This document shows positions 50,374 to 60,205 of a stretch of 64,000 bases of DNA, piece after piece. The stretch spans positions 161,791-225,790 of the forward strand of contig CALEPX010000021.1 in the NCBI GenBank assembly GCA_937911045.1, read 5' to 3'. The stretch's first letter is position 1; each line of letters starts with the position of its first letter. Position numbers and translations under genes: made by a program. The notes under the pieces were generated by a model, which was not told the DNA's origin, did not search any database, and worked only from the letters and a program-made list of their open reading frames with translations. Source of the DNA: an uncultured Fretibacterium sp. GTDB lineage: Bacteria > Synergistota > Synergistia > Synergistales > Aminobacteriaceae.

Positions 50374-51201
50374 ATGGAAAACGCTGACAGAAACTTGAAG
50401 CTGAAATCGTTTCTTGAGGGGTTGTATTACACGTATGCGCGCAGGGAATTAATTTATCCGGATCCGTTGTATTTCCTGAGAAATTACGAGAATATACACG
50501 ATGTTGAAATTGCTGCGTTGATTGCGTCGTCGTTGGCTTACGGGCGTGTTGCGATGATTATGCGTAATGTCGAGTTTGTGCTGTCAAAACTTGGAACTGA
50601 ACCGGCAAAATTCTTGCTGCAAAATCACAATCACAAAATCATTCCCGAAAATTTCAAACACAGATTCACGGATTCATGTGACGTGAATAATTTGCTCGCG
50701 AATATTACCCAAGCTATGAAAAATTACGGCTCAATCGAAAATCTTCTGCGTGAAAATCTGTTTCGAAGCGGTGATAATTTACTTGAGGCGTTAAATCTTT
50801 TCTCGGATTTCCTGAACCAGAATCGTAAAGCAAATTCGTTCCCGTTAATCACAGCTCCAAGAGACGGCAGCGCGTGCAAAAGATTGTTTCTGTTTTTGAA
50901 GTGGCTAGTTCGACACGATGACGTAGACCCTGGCGGTTGGGAAATAATTTCTCCGGCGAAATTGCTCGTTCCAGTTGATACGCACATGCACAATATTTCG
51001 CTCAAACTGGGATTCACTCGGCGCAAAACCGCTGACTTGAAAGCAGCAATCGAAATTACGCAAACTTTCGCACAAATTTGTCCCGAAGATCCGGCAAAAT
51101 ATGATTTCGTTCTGACACGTTTCGGAATTAGGGACGGTCTCGAAGCCGAGGATTTAGCCGAATTATTAGATATAAGACAAGGAGAAATTGATTTTTCATG
51201 A
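50374..51201 (+). CDS. TIGR02757 family protein (DUF2400)
   Basis: A 275-residue cytoplasmic protein of the TIGR02757/DUF2400 family, mostly helical and of unproved function. Family hallmarks are YPDPLYFLRNY (about 33-43), IAALIASSLAYGRV (about 50-63), RLFLFLKWLVRHDDVDPGGW (about 168-187) and LLVPVDTHMHNISLKLG. The pattern of helices and HhH-like features has led to suggestions of a role in DNA repair, but this remains inference. ATG 50374 is 2 bp after the lectin-like gene; GAGTGGGA within its end can serve as ribosome site. Confidence 0.85.
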   Translation: MENADRNLKLKSFLEGLYYTYARRELIYPDPLYFLRNYENIHDVEIAALIASSLAYGRVAMIMRNVEFVLSKLGTEPAKFLLQNHNHKIIPENFKHRFTDSCDVNNLLANITQAMKNYGSIENLLRENLFRSGDNLLEALNLFSDFLNQNRKANSFPLITAPRDGSACKRLFLFLKWLVRHDDVDPGGWEIISPAKLLVPVDTHMHNISLKLGFTRRKTADLKAAIEITQTFAQICPEDPAKYDFVLTRFGIRDGLEAEDLAELLDIRQGEIDFS

Positions 51202-52346
51202 GAGTTGCTTGTATATCATGTTTTAATAGCTATCACAATCACATTTACAAATTCACCGGGTATTTCAAGCGCAAGAATTACACGGTCAAATACATAATTC
51301 AGGATTTCTCACACGCGGATAAAAAATATATTTTCGATTATGATGATATAACGGATGTAGGCGTTGTGAAAATTCACGTTCCGGCATATTACAACAATCT
51401 GTCCCCGAAGAGATTATATTCACATTACGTGTTTGCGCGAAAAGTCTATAAAATTCTTTGCGAGTTCAACCCCGAAATTATCTACTGCATGTTTCCGCCG
51501 AATATGCTGGTTCACGAGGTTGCGAAATACAAGCGCAAGTTCGGAGCGAAAGTTATATTTGATTACTGGGACTCATGGCCGGAGAGTTTCCCGTTCAAGA
51601 AAGGCAAACGTTACGCCCTGATAAAGCCGTTCCTGAACATGTGGCGAAATTTGCGCGACAAGAATCTCGGCGATGCGGATTTGATATTAACACCGTCGAA
51701 TATCGGGCTGAAAAATCTGCGTGAGAAATTCCCGGGAAATCTCTCTCAAGTGCTGCGTCCAGCCCGAAAATCTCTCGAAGCCGAATCCCTGCCAAAATAC
51801 GATTTCTCAAAAATTGCGAGTGAAATATCTTTTTGCTATTTAGGCAACGTGAATTTCATAACGGATTTGGAATTTGCGAAGAAATTATTTGCGCGTGAGG
51901 GCAAATTATCTCAGAATCGCAAGCTCAAGTTACACATAATCGGTGAAGGTGTGAATCTTGAAAATCTGGTTACAAGTCTTGAATCTGAAGGCGTAGAAAT
52001 TTTCAAGCACGGGATAATTTACGACGATGGCACGAAAAACAGAATTTTATCGCAATGCAATTTCGGACTGAGCATTCCAAGACAATCAATCGGAGCAGAC
52101 ATGCCGCTGAAAGCTATAGATTACGTTCGAGCAGGTCTGCCGCTAATCAGCACGTCACTTGGGGAAATTCACGACTTGATTGCGAAATATAAATTCGGAT
52201 TCAACGCGCACGATCCAGACGAACTTGCCGAAAATATTTTGCAGCTCACAAGCTCGGATTTAGAACGGCTCAGCGAAAATTGCGTGAATAATTACGAGAG
52301 AGTTTTTGTGCAGGATGTTGGCGAAATTCTAGAAAAAATCGTGTAA
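51198..52346 (+). CDS. Glycosyltransferase, GT4-like
   Basis: A 382-residue GT-B glycosyltransferase. The C-terminal half has the nucleotide-sugar domain with LKLHIIGEGVNLENLV, EIFKHGIIYDDGTKNRIL, and ADMPLKAIDYVRAGLPLIST followed by the EIHDLI segment, matching the GT4 E-x7-E type region with weak conservation. The N-terminal half shows CISCFNSYHNHIYKF and YWDSWPES. No signal or membrane segments, so it acts in the cytoplasm on a sugar donor. Its ATG overlaps the previous stop (ATGA). It is followed by an aminotransferase and an acetyltransferase, so it probably belongs to a small surface-glycan cassette. Confidence 0.82.
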   Translation: MRVACISCFNSYHNHIYKFTGYFKRKNYTVKYIIQDFSHADKKYIFDYDDITDVGVVKIHVPAYYNNLSPKRLYSHYVFARKVYKILCEFNPEIIYCMFPPNMLVHEVAKYKRKFGAKVIFDYWDSWPESFPFKKGKRYALIKPFLNMWRNLRDKNLGDADLILTPSNIGLKNLREKFPGNLSQVLRPARKSLEAESLPKYDFSKIASEISFCYLGNVNFITDLEFAKKLFAREGKLSQNRKLKLHIIGEGVNLENLVTSLESEGVEIFKHGIIYDDGTKNRILSQCNFGLSIPRQSIGADMPLKAIDYVRAGLPLISTSLGEIHDLIAKYKFGFNAHDPDELAENILQLTSSDLERLSENCVNNYERVFVQDVGEILEKIV

Positions 52347-52388
52347 TATAATATATATTATTTTTAGAACGAGGCGTATTAATTAGAA

Positions 52389-53525
52389 ATGTCAATACAA
52401 CTTTTCAAAGCTAAATACGAAGTCGAAGAATGTCTGGCGGAAATTCGCGAATGTCTTGAAGTCGGCTGGACAGGACTTGGGTTCAAAACCGTTAAATTCG
52501 AGGAAGCATGGAAAGCTTACACCGGTTTACCCTACGCGCATTACTTGAACTCTTCAACTGAGGGTTTGTACATGGCAGTCGATATTCTCAAAAACGAGTA
52601 TCACTGGAACGACGACGACGAAATTATCACAACTCCGATAACGTTTGTGTCAACTAATCACGCTATACTGAAATCTCATTTGAAGCCGGTATTCGCTGAC
52701 ATTGATGACACGATGTGCATGACGCCTGAATCAGTCAAAGCTCACATCACTGACAGAACTCGCGCGGTTATGTACGTTGGAATGGGCGGCAACATGGGGC
52801 ATTATTACGAGATTGTGAAAATTTGCACGGAAAATAATCTCAAGCTCATACTCGACGCGGCTCACATGTCCGGCACTCGCTACAACGGCGAAATCCCAGG
52901 ACACGAAGCTGAAGTCATAATCTATTCGTATCAGGCTGTGAAAAATTTACCGACGGCTGACAGCGGCATGATATGCTTCAAGAGCGGCAAACTCGACGAA
53001 ATCGTTCGGAAAAAAGCTTGGCTCGGGATTAACAAAGATACTTACGCACGCAGTTCTGATTCCGGAAATTATAAATGGAAGTACGATTGCGAATACGTCG
53101 GTGAAAAAGCTCACGGAAATTCGGTCATGGCATCGATTGCGCTTGTGCAGCTGAAGTATCTCGACCGTGACAACGCCTATAGACGCCAGTTAGCGAAATG
53201 GTACACGGACAAACTTTCGAAATATCCGGACAAAATCAAGCTCGTCAGAATCGAAGAAGGCTGTGAATCGTCACATCATTTGTTCCAGATTATGGTCGAA
53301 AATCGCGACGAATTATTAACGACTCTCAACGCCGCTGGAATTTCTCCGGGTGTGCATTACATCAGCAATATAAACTACAGAATGTATGATTATGCGCGCG
53401 GAACTTGTCCGTATTCGGATTATGTAAGCGATCACGTTCTGTCGCTGCCGATGCACATGTATTTGACGTTCGATGACGTGAATAAAATCTGCGACGTGAT
53501 AATCAAGTTTGTTAATCGCAAGTAA
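52389..53525 (+). CDS. DegT/DnrJ/EryC1 family sugar aminotransferase
   Basis: A 378-residue PLP enzyme that aminates a nucleotide-linked keto-sugar. Visible are GWTGLGFKTVKFEEAW (about 26-41), YLNSSTEGLYMAVDIL, PITFVSTNHAIL, LILDAAHMSG and the PLP-binding Lys185 in IYSYQAVKNLPTADSGM, which is a variant of the usual SFHATK motif. The downstream GNAT enzyme would acetylate the new amino group. The dehydratase needed to make the keto-sugar is not in the window. A 42-bp AT-rich gap (TATAATATATATTA) precedes it and may hold a promoter. Confidence 0.88.
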   Translation: MSIQLFKAKYEVEECLAEIRECLEVGWTGLGFKTVKFEEAWKAYTGLPYAHYLNSSTEGLYMAVDILKNEYHWNDDDEIITTPITFVSTNHAILKSHLKPVFADIDDTMCMTPESVKAHITDRTRAVMYVGMGGNMGHYYEIVKICTENNLKLILDAAHMSGTRYNGEIPGHEAEVIIYSYQAVKNLPTADSGMICFKSGKLDEIVRKKAWLGINKDTYARSSDSGNYKWKYDCEYVGEKAHGNSVMASIALVQLKYLDRDNAYRRQLAKWYTDKLSKYPDKIKLVRIEEGCESSHHLFQIMVENRDELLTTLNAAGISPGVHYISNINYRMYDYARGTCPYSDYVSDHVLSLPMHMYLTFDDVNKICDVIIKFVNRK

Positions 53526-53527
53526 TC

Positions 53528-54085
53528 ATGATTTACGACAAAATTATTTCGGGACGCTATGTTGATTTACGCTCTGCAACTTTGGATGACGCGGAATTTA
53601 CGCTCTCGATAAGACTTGATCCGGAAATTCGCAAATGTTTCCCGCCGTTTGAAGGCACACTCGAAACTCAGAAAGCTTGGCTCACTAGTCAAATGCAGAA
53701 AGATAACGATTACTTCTTTGTTGTGATCGAAAAATCCACCGGTGAAAGGATCGGCACTGTTAGCGTATATGACATAGATTTCGAGAAACGTGACGCTGAA
53801 ACCGGACGGTACGTAATCAAAAGCGAAAATCCGATTATAGTTGCTGAAGTTATGTTGCTTTTGCACAAATTCGTATTCGAAGAACTTGATTTACAAAAAA
53901 TTCACGGATTCGTTCTGAGCCATAATAAGCGAGCTATACGGTTAAATAAATTTTTCGGGGCTACATTCAGTTCTGAGATTATCGATGAGAAGAATAATAT
54001 CCCGGTTTTTCAAACGAAACTTCTTCGCGAGAATTTCCAGAAAGTCGCGTCAAAAATCAGCAAGTATATTTACACTGAGAAATAA
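53528..54085 (+). CDS. GNAT-family N-acetyltransferase
   Basis: A 185-residue acetyltransferase of the RimJ/RimL-like GNAT group. It has the N-terminal GRYVDLRSATLDDAEFTLS (about 9-27), the strand FFVVIEKSTGERIGTVSVYD and the C-terminal IHGFVLSHNKRAIRLNKFFG (about 136-155), where acetyl-CoA contacts lie. The usual AcCoA loop is less clear, partly masked in AEVMLLLHKFVFEEL. It begins 2 bp after the aminotransferase, so its likely substrate is the aminated nucleotide sugar, as in legionaminic, bacillosamine or fucosamine-type pathways. Confidence 0.82.
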   Translation: MIYDKIISGRYVDLRSATLDDAEFTLSIRLDPEIRKCFPPFEGTLETQKAWLTSQMQKDNDYFFVVIEKSTGERIGTVSVYDIDFEKRDAETGRYVIKSENPIIVAEVMLLLHKFVFEELDLQKIHGFVLSHNKRAIRLNKFFGATFSSEIIDEKNNIPVFQTKLLRENFQKVASKISKYIYTEK

Positions 54086-54097
54086 CGGAGCAGGCTC

Positions 54098-57000
54098 TTG
54101 GCTGTAGAATATCTCAAGTTATGTGGCTTCAAAAGTTTCGGGAAGTTTTGCGAGTTCGATTTCAGTCCCAAATTCACGGCTATAGTCGGTCCCAATGGCA
54201 GCGGCAAAAGCAATATTCTCGACGCTTTGAAATGGATTCTCGGAGAAGGCGCGCTGTCTGGATTGCGAATCACGAAACAGAGCGATTTGTTATTTCAGGG
54301 CAGTGCGTCAGTTGTTCCGGCGAAAAATGCTGAAGTAATTCTCAAACTCACGGACGATAACGCTGAGAAATCCGCAATTTTACGGCGAGTGTATTCTCAG
54401 GAAAACGGCTCGGTTCTGTATCTCGACAACAAGAGAATTTTGCTGCAAGACTTGGCTGCTGTTAAATCAGATTTTTCACTCGGGGGCGGTGGTTTTGCGC
54501 TAATCGGACAGGGCGAAATTTCCCAGACGATTAATCAGAAGCCCAAAGAACGCCGCAGACAATTAGACGCGTTATTCGGCATCGAAAGATATAGAGAACG
54601 CAGAAACAGCTCACTCGAAAAGCTCGAAAATTCTCAGAACGAATCAATCCGGATTAAGACGCTGATTTCGGAACTAGAAGCTCGGCGCGCGGTTATCGCT
54701 CCGGAAGTTGAGATAGCGATTCAGGCTCAGGGCATAATCGACGAACTCGACGGATTAAGACGGGATTTTTATTTTTTCAAGCGGCATTCTCTTGAACAGG
54801 AGCAGGCGAATCTCGAAGTGCAAAAACACGTTCTGAATACGAAACTTGATCACGCGAAATTCTGGGCGAATCTCTGGCTAAAATCCGAGAACAATTTCGA
54901 GCAAAATCTCGCAAGTGACGAAGCTTTCAACCGGAACAAATCCTCACTTGATGAGATTTCATCGCGAAAAAATAATATTCAGCGAAGAGCTTTCCAGACA
55001 TCGACGAATCTACGCGAAATCCTGCGCAAACGTCCGGCGATTCAGAACGAAATCCAGAACTTGCAATCTCAGGGTTCGGAATCTCAGCACGAACTCGAAC
55101 GCTTGAATCTTGAGAAAGCCAATCTCGAAAACGAACTCGCATCTCAGAAAAATATTTTGCAGGAACGCGAGAATATATCAAATCATCAGAAACTCGAAAT
55201 CCAGCAGAAATTATCCCGGCGCGAATACGTAATCGACGAAATTTCCAAGACCCAACTCTCACGCTCAAGACTTGAATCCGAAATCAAAGCTCTTGATTTT
55301 GCAATCGAAAATAATAATCTTGAGAGCGAACTCGTAAATTCCGAATATGCTCAAGAATCCCAAGCTTTAGAAAATCTCAACGCCGAAAAAGCCCAACTCG
55401 AAACAAAATGCGCGAAAATTTCCGAAGAACTCAGAGCCAAAACCCGCGAAATTCAGGAAATCAAGCAGCGAATCTCCGGAACAAATTCTCAGGTTCAGAA
55501 ATTGCGTGCCGAATCCGACATGAATTTTTACTCTGGAATTTATCCGGAATCAGTTCGTGTGTTGCTAACTGCGTCCGAGAAGCATCTCATCAGATCAAAT
55601 CCAATCGTTGCGGCAGAAACTTTCACGTGTAAATCTCCGGAAATTGCGTTTGCTGTCGAATCATTTCTTGGGGCGCGTCAATTCTGGCTGTTTGTGAACA
55701 CTCTCGAAGAAGCTCAGGAGGGCATAGACTTTCTCAAGAACAATCGTGCAGGTCGTGTGACGTATTTATCGCTCGAACGCTGTAGACCTAGAGACATAGA
55801 TTTCAGATTTAGGCTGCCATTTAACGGCGTAAAGGGTTGGGCGATGGATTTGCTCGAAAAAAATTCTCACTGGGAGAACGCAATCGCGCACATAATGGGA
55901 GATTTACTCATCGTCGAGAATTACGCAACTGGTTCGGATTTAGTTCGGCAGGGGGCAAAATTTCCGATTGTGACACTTGAAGGCGAAGTTTTTGCACCGG
56001 CTGGGACAGTCAGCGGCGGATTCTCTCGGCAAAAATCCGGCGTAATCGTCGCGCGTCAGAAACTCGAACGCATAAATTCTCAGATAGCAAAGCTCGAACT
56101 CGAACAGGAATCTCTCGAAGCAAATCTGGAATCTAATCTTCAATCTGAACACGAATTACGCAATAATCTCAACGCCTCTCAGACCGAACTCGAAAATCTC
56201 AAGGCGCAGATTAATTCATCGCAGCGAAATCTCAACGCAATCTTGAATCAGCTCAAACGTCTTCAGAACGACAAACTCACGGCTGAACGACAGAAAATCA
56301 CGAGTAAATCCCGGCTTGAAAAATCACACGAAATTCTTGACGTGCTAGAACAGGAACTTGAAACGCTCAAGAATATTCAGGAAGTGCAGAACTCGGATTT
56401 CACGGATATTAAGAACGCGATAAATTTCCTGAACGAACGTCTGATTGTGAATCATAATTTGCTTTCACGCGCTCAGAACGATTTTGCAAATTCATCTGGG
56501 AAAATTTCTAATCTTGAAGCCGAACTTGAATCCGGAATTGCTCAGGAACGTTATAGCCGCGAAATTCTGCGTTCACTGGCTCAGGAGAAGCTCTCGAATT
56601 ACAAATCCGAACTCAAAATCAAATCCGAGATACGCAAGCATGAACAGGAATTTCTGAAAGCACGCCGCAAATTATCGAAGCTGAACTCAAAACTCGAACG
56701 CTCCCGAAGAAATCTCAACGCGTGTGAACTCGAATTATCGCAATTTGATACGAAGATCTCACATGTTCAGAACGAAATTTCCCAGTTAATCGAACTTTGG
56801 GACGAGAAATACCCGTATGACAAGAAATCCGCTCGTAAAGTCGAAGGCGGGCGCGAATTAACGTCATCATTACGCAAACTCGAACGCGAATTGAAATCAC
56901 TCGGCAAATATAATCTCGGGGCATTATCCGAAGACCAGTCTTTGACCGAACGTGTTGATTTCCTGACCGATCAGTTAGGCGACGTTGAAAATGCTGCGAA

Positions 57001-57502
57001 CGAATTACGCGATTTGATTCAGGAAACGGATCGTCAAGTCGGGATTACGTTCACAAATTCCATGCGCAAAATCGATGAAAGATTCAACGCATTATTCCAG
57101 CGATTATTCGGCGGTGGTGAGGCGAGATTGCACATACAGGACGGCGAGGATATTTGGGAACGCGGTGTAGAAATTTTCGCACGTCCTCCGGGAAAGAAGC
57201 TTCAGAATTTGTCGCAGTTATCCGGTGGTGAGCAATCATTAACGGCAATCGCGCAGATTTTCGCAACGTTGGAAATTGCCGGAACTCCTTTGGCTGTACT
57301 CGATGAAGTTGACGCAGCTTTGGACGAGTATAACTTGATCAGATTTTCGGAACTTGCACACGAATATTCGGATTCGATTCAGATTATCGCAATGACGCAT
57401 CGGCGCGCAACTATGGAACGAGCGGATTTGATTTACGGCGTAACTATGATAGAGCCTGGATTATCACAAACAATCGGGATTAATCCTGAGAATTATAAAT
57501 AG
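54098..57502 (+). CDS. smc: Chromosome segregation SMC ATPase
   Basis: SMC with ScpA and ScpB compacts and orients the chromosome. The 1134-residue protein has the N-terminal head with Walker A GPNGSGKSN (31-39), a first coiled coil (about 165-480), the hinge (about 490-630; ESFLGARQFWLFV, APAGTVSGGF), a second coiled coil (about 650-950) and the C-terminal head with signature LSGGEQSLTAIA and Walker B AVLDEVDAALDE. All ATPase motifs are intact. It starts at TTG 54098 with GGAGCAGG upstream and follows the GNAT gene by 12 bp. Length is slightly below the usual 1170-1190. Confidence 0.95.
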   Translation: MAVEYLKLCGFKSFGKFCEFDFSPKFTAIVGPNGSGKSNILDALKWILGEGALSGLRITKQSDLLFQGSASVVPAKNAEVILKLTDDNAEKSAILRRVYSQENGSVLYLDNKRILLQDLAAVKSDFSLGGGGFALIGQGEISQTINQKPKERRRQLDALFGIERYRERRNSSLEKLENSQNESIRIKTLISELEARRAVIAPEVEIAIQAQGIIDELDGLRRDFYFFKRHSLEQEQANLEVQKHVLNTKLDHAKFWANLWLKSENNFEQNLASDEAFNRNKSSLDEISSRKNNIQRRAFQTSTNLREILRKRPAIQNEIQNLQSQGSESQHELERLNLEKANLENELASQKNILQERENISNHQKLEIQQKLSRREYVIDEISKTQLSRSRLESEIKALDFAIENNNLESELVNSEYAQESQALENLNAEKAQLETKCAKISEELRAKTREIQEIKQRISGTNSQVQKLRAESDMNFYSGIYPESVRVLLTASEKHLIRSNPIVAAETFTCKSPEIAFAVESFLGARQFWLFVNTLEEAQEGIDFLKNNRAGRVTYLSLERCRPRDIDFRFRLPFNGVKGWAMDLLEKNSHWENAIAHIMGDLLIVENYATGSDLVRQGAKFPIVTLEGEVFAPAGTVSGGFSRQKSGVIVARQKLERINSQIAKLELEQESLEANLESNLQSEHELRNNLNASQTELENLKAQINSSQRNLNAILNQLKRLQNDKLTAERQKITSKSRLEKSHEILDVLEQELETLKNIQEVQNSDFTDIKNAINFLNERLIVNHNLLSRAQNDFANSSGKISNLEAELESGIAQERYSREILRSLAQEKLSNYKSELKIKSEIRKHEQEFLKARRKLSKLNSKLERSRRNLNACELELSQFDTKISHVQNEISQLIELWDEKYPYDKKSARKVEGGRELTSSLRKLERELKSLGKYNLGALSEDQSLTERVDFLTDQLGDVENAANELRDLIQETDRQVGITFTNSMRKIDERFNALFQRLFGGGEARLHIQDGEDIWERGVEIFARPPGKKLQNLSQLSGGEQSLTAIAQIFATLEIAGTPLAVLDEVDAALDEYNLIRFSELAHEYSDSIQIIAMTHRRATMERADLIYGVTMIEPGLSQTIGINPENYK

Positions 57503-57503
57503 C

Positions 57504-58253
57504 ATGAATTTTTCACAGGACGAAATTCTGCGTGGAAAATTGATTCTGAAACAGGCGTTTGATTCTCCGAGAGTTAATCTTGACACGATATTGCTTGCTG
57601 CGTGGGTGAAGATTCACTCGAACAATTCGCATTTTCTGGAAATCGGCTGTGCATCCGGAGCTATCTCGTTAATACTGGCTCTGAAATTCGGCGGAAAATT
57701 CCGGATTACAGGTCTTGACATTCAGCAGGAACTTGTGGATCTTGCGGATCAGAATCTCGAAGCAAATTCTAATTCCGAGAATAATTTGTTCGAACGCGTG
57801 AATTTTTTGCACGGGGATATTCGCGACAGAAATATTTTTGTGGGAACATGTTTTGACGCAATCGTTATAAACCCGCCCTACGAGACAATCGCACGTTCAC
57901 GAACCAGCAAACACGAATCCGTTACGACTGCGAAAATTGACAGCACGTGTTCCCCTGTTGACATTGCCGACGCTGCCTCAAGACTGCTGAAATCGCGCGG
58001 AAGATTATTCACGGTGTTTAACGCTGCGAGATTGCCTGAATTTGTCCAAGCCATGACCTCACGCAGAATAATTCTGAAACGCCTGAGATTTGTTCACCCG
58101 AAACTGGACAGGAACGCGAATATTTTTCTTGCCGAATTTATCAAAGATGCCGGTGACGGAGTGATAATTCTGCCGCCGCTGTTCGTGTATGATTCTGCCG
58201 GAAATTACACGCCTGAAATTCTTAATGCGTATAAACTAGACGGTGAGATATAA
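57504..58253 (+). CDS. TrmN6/YabB-like SAM-dependent methyltransferase
   Basis: A 249-residue Rossmann methyltransferase. SAM-binding is visible in FLEIGCASGAISLILALKFG (about 47-66) and the catalytic NPPYE (about 124-128), the motif for N6-adenine methylation. The closest match is tRNA1(Val) adenosine-37 N6-methyltransferase (TrmN6; YabB in Bacillus). The rsmI gene downstream also neighbours yabB in many Firmicutes, which supports this. An alternative is a related modification of another RNA. The ATG lies 1 bp after the smc stop. Confidence 0.85.
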   Translation: MNFSQDEILRGKLILKQAFDSPRVNLDTILLAAWVKIHSNNSHFLEIGCASGAISLILALKFGGKFRITGLDIQQELVDLADQNLEANSNSENNLFERVNFLHGDIRDRNIFVGTCFDAIVINPPYETIARSRTSKHESVTTAKIDSTCSPVDIADAASRLLKSRGRLFTVFNAARLPEFVQAMTSRRIILKRLRFVHPKLDRNANIFLAEFIKDAGDGVIILPPLFVYDSAGNYTPEILNAYKLDGEI

Positions 58254-58260
58254 TCTTGAC

Positions 58261-59343
58261 ATGTTTATAATAATCTCGTTTTTTACACAGTTTTATATAT
58301 TCAGGAAATTGCGTGAAGCTCGCGTATCGAATTTCTCGAAGAATATTTTCGTTGCGTGGGGGATTTTCTGCGCGTTGATTTTTGTTGCGAGTGATGCTCT
58401 GAAGTATTCGGATTTAATTTCGGGGCGATTTTTCGAGATAGCGTTTGCGTTGAGTTTCACTTGGGTGATAATTACGATTCTGGGATTCTTTGCGTTTCTT
58501 GTGATTGATAGATTCACTAACCCTAAGCGATTCAATAAAGCGAAAGTTTTCGCAGCAATCATTCTCACGTTAATCGGGGTTTGCTGGTGTCTGAGTGAAG
58601 CGTATTTTGTGCAGCCAAGACACGTCGTGATTAAAACTTCGAAATTACCGGCGCATCTCGAACGTGTGCGAATTACGTTTTTGACGGATTTACACATCGG
58701 CGGAGTTTCGACACACTGGCATTTCGATCGTGTTATGAAAATCGTGAATGATTCTGATCCGGATATTTTCGCAACAGTTGGGGATATTCTCGACGGTGAC
58801 ATGTCTTTCAGGAATTACGAGCTGTCAGAGCTGAGCAAAACTTCAGAACGTGCGCGTGGGAAAATCGGGGCATTTGCTGTTCACGGTAATCACGAATATT
58901 ATTTATTTGATCGCAAGAATGACAAGCGGCAGGATATTAACCGGATAATTTCGGACGATTGCGGACTGGATTTGCTGATTGATGAACGGCGTGAAATTTC
59001 GGATTGGCTCGTGATAATCGGCGTTGATGATAAACCGTCTGGTTGGCTGCGAGGTCTTGCACATGATGACGATTCTGGAAAATTCGTTTTGTTGATGAAG
59101 CACAGACCCGGGTTGCTTTACGATCAGGAGGGCAAATTCGACTTGCAAATTTCCGGACACACGCACGGAGGACAATTTTTCCCGCTCGGGTATTTTAAGA
59201 ATCACGAGTATGATAGCGTTCAGGGGCTTTCGTTCGAGAAAGGCAGTTATGTTTACGTGAGCAACGGTGCAGGATTCAACGCTGTGCCGATGAGACTGTT
59301 CACGCCGCCGGAAGTTACGATTATAGATTTAATTCGCGAATAA
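58261..59343 (+). CDS. Membrane-associated calcineurin-like metallophosphoesterase
   Basis: A 360-residue protein with about three N-terminal hydrophobic helices (residues about 1-15, 27-45, 55-80, 95-112) and a C-terminal metallophosphoesterase domain. The metal-binding motifs are FLTDLHIGG (D, H), ATVGDILDGD (GD), VHGNHEYY (GNHE) and SGHTHGGQ (GHTHGG). This is the YkoQ/YaeI type. Some members act as UDP-2,3-diacylglucosamine phosphatases, but the general family is broad and the substrate here is unknown. ATG 58261 is preferred over an in-frame start at 58243 that overlaps the preceding gene. Confidence 0.87.
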   Translation: MFIIISFFTQFYIFRKLREARVSNFSKNIFVAWGIFCALIFVASDALKYSDLISGRFFEIAFALSFTWVIITILGFFAFLVIDRFTNPKRFNKAKVFAAIILTLIGVCWCLSEAYFVQPRHVVIKTSKLPAHLERVRITFLTDLHIGGVSTHWHFDRVMKIVNDSDPDIFATVGDILDGDMSFRNYELSELSKTSERARGKIGAFAVHGNHEYYLFDRKNDKRQDINRIISDDCGLDLLIDERREISDWLVIIGVDDKPSGWLRGLAHDDDSGKFVLLMKHRPGLLYDQEGKFDLQISGHTHGGQFFPLGYFKNHEYDSVQGLSFEKGSYVYVSNGAGFNAVPMRLFTPPEVTIIDLIRE

Positions 59344-60143
59344 TGCTGACATTAATTCCGACACCGATTGGAAATCTCGAAGATATTACGCTGCGAGCCT
59401 TGAGAATTTTGCGCGAGTCTGATTTGATAGCTTGCGAGGATACGCGAACGTCACGAATTTTGCTGGACAAATACGAAATTCACACGAAGCTTGTGTCATT
59501 TCACCTGCATAATGAGAATCTGAAAGTCGAATCGCTTTTACAGGAATTGCGTTCCGGGAAAAATATTTGCGTAATTTCTGATGCGGGTACGCCTGGGATT
59601 TCTGACCCGGGTTGGATTTTGCTGAAGCGTGCGATTGAAGAGAATCTCGAAGTTGATGTTTTGCCGGGAGCATCAGCGTTAATTCCGGGGATATTGCTAT
59701 CGGGATTGAGTCCGCAGCCGTTTGTATTTTTGGGATTTCCGCCGGAGAAAAATTCTGAGCGTGTGAGATTATTTGAGAGTGTGAAAGCTCTGGAAATTAC
59801 GCTGTGTTTTTACATTTCGCCGCACAAAGCCGAGAAGCAGATTTCTGAAATGCGTGAGATTTTCGGGGAGCGATCGTGTGCGTTAGTTCGCGAGATTAGC
59901 AAGTTACATCAGGAATCTATTCGTGGGAATTTTGCGGATATTTTGTCGAGACTTGCTGAGGGTTTGAAGGGTGAATTTGTTTTAGTAGTCGAGGGCTGCG
60001 AAAATAGTTCTGATGATTCGTGGCAATCTGAGGCGGAAGATTTGCTGCGTGATGGCGAGAGTGTGAAAAATATTGCTGAGTTGCTCTCCGGGAAATTCGG
60101 CGTGAAGAAAAATCTGGTCAAGAAATTCCTGCTGCAAAAATAG
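59343..60143 (+). CDS. rsmI: 16S rRNA (cytidine(1402)-2'-O)-methyltransferase RsmI
   Basis: RsmI methylates the ribose of C1402 in the 30S decoding centre. The 266-residue protein has LIPTPIGNLEDITLRALRIL, EDTRTSRILLDKY, ISDAGTPGISDPG, LPGASALIPGILLSGL and FLGFPPEK, all diagnostic of the family. Its ATG shares a base with the previous stop (TAATG). A short C-terminal helix-turn region (EAEDLLRDGESVKNIAELL) ends FLLQK. Downstream, a 34-bp copy of sequence inside the gene (60001-60034) recurs at 60137-60170, and the rsmI stop codon lies inside the second copy. Confidence 0.93.
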   Translation: MLTLIPTPIGNLEDITLRALRILRESDLIACEDTRTSRILLDKYEIHTKLVSFHLHNENLKVESLLQELRSGKNICVISDAGTPGISDPGWILLKRAIEENLEVDVLPGASALIPGILLSGLSPQPFVFLGFPPEKNSERVRLFESVKALEITLCFYISPHKAEKQISEMREIFGERSCALVREISKLHQESIRGNFADILSRLAEGLKGEFVLVVEGCENSSDDSWQSEAEDLLRDGESVKNIAELLSGKFGVKKNLVKKFLLQK

Positions 60144-60170
60144 TTCTGATGATTCGTGGCAATCTGAGGC
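60001..60170 (+). repeat. 136-bp-spaced partial duplication of the rsmI 3' end
   Basis: A 34-bp sequence beginning AAAATAGTTCTGATGATTCG is identical at 60001-60034 (coding, inside rsmI) and 60137-60170 (across the stop and beyond). After that the second copy continues as a shortened, degraded version of the first (GAAATTCGGCGT at 60096 and 60194). The gene's TAG stop is supplied by the repeat, read in another frame. Confidence 0.85.
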
Positions 60171-60205
60171 TGAGATTTGTTGCGTAATTCTGAGAAATTC
60201 GGCGT

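Noticed and set aside
51198..54085. O-antigen or capsule cluster
   Set aside because: Only three genes are present; no flippase, polymerase, dehydratase or chain-length regulator was found nearby.
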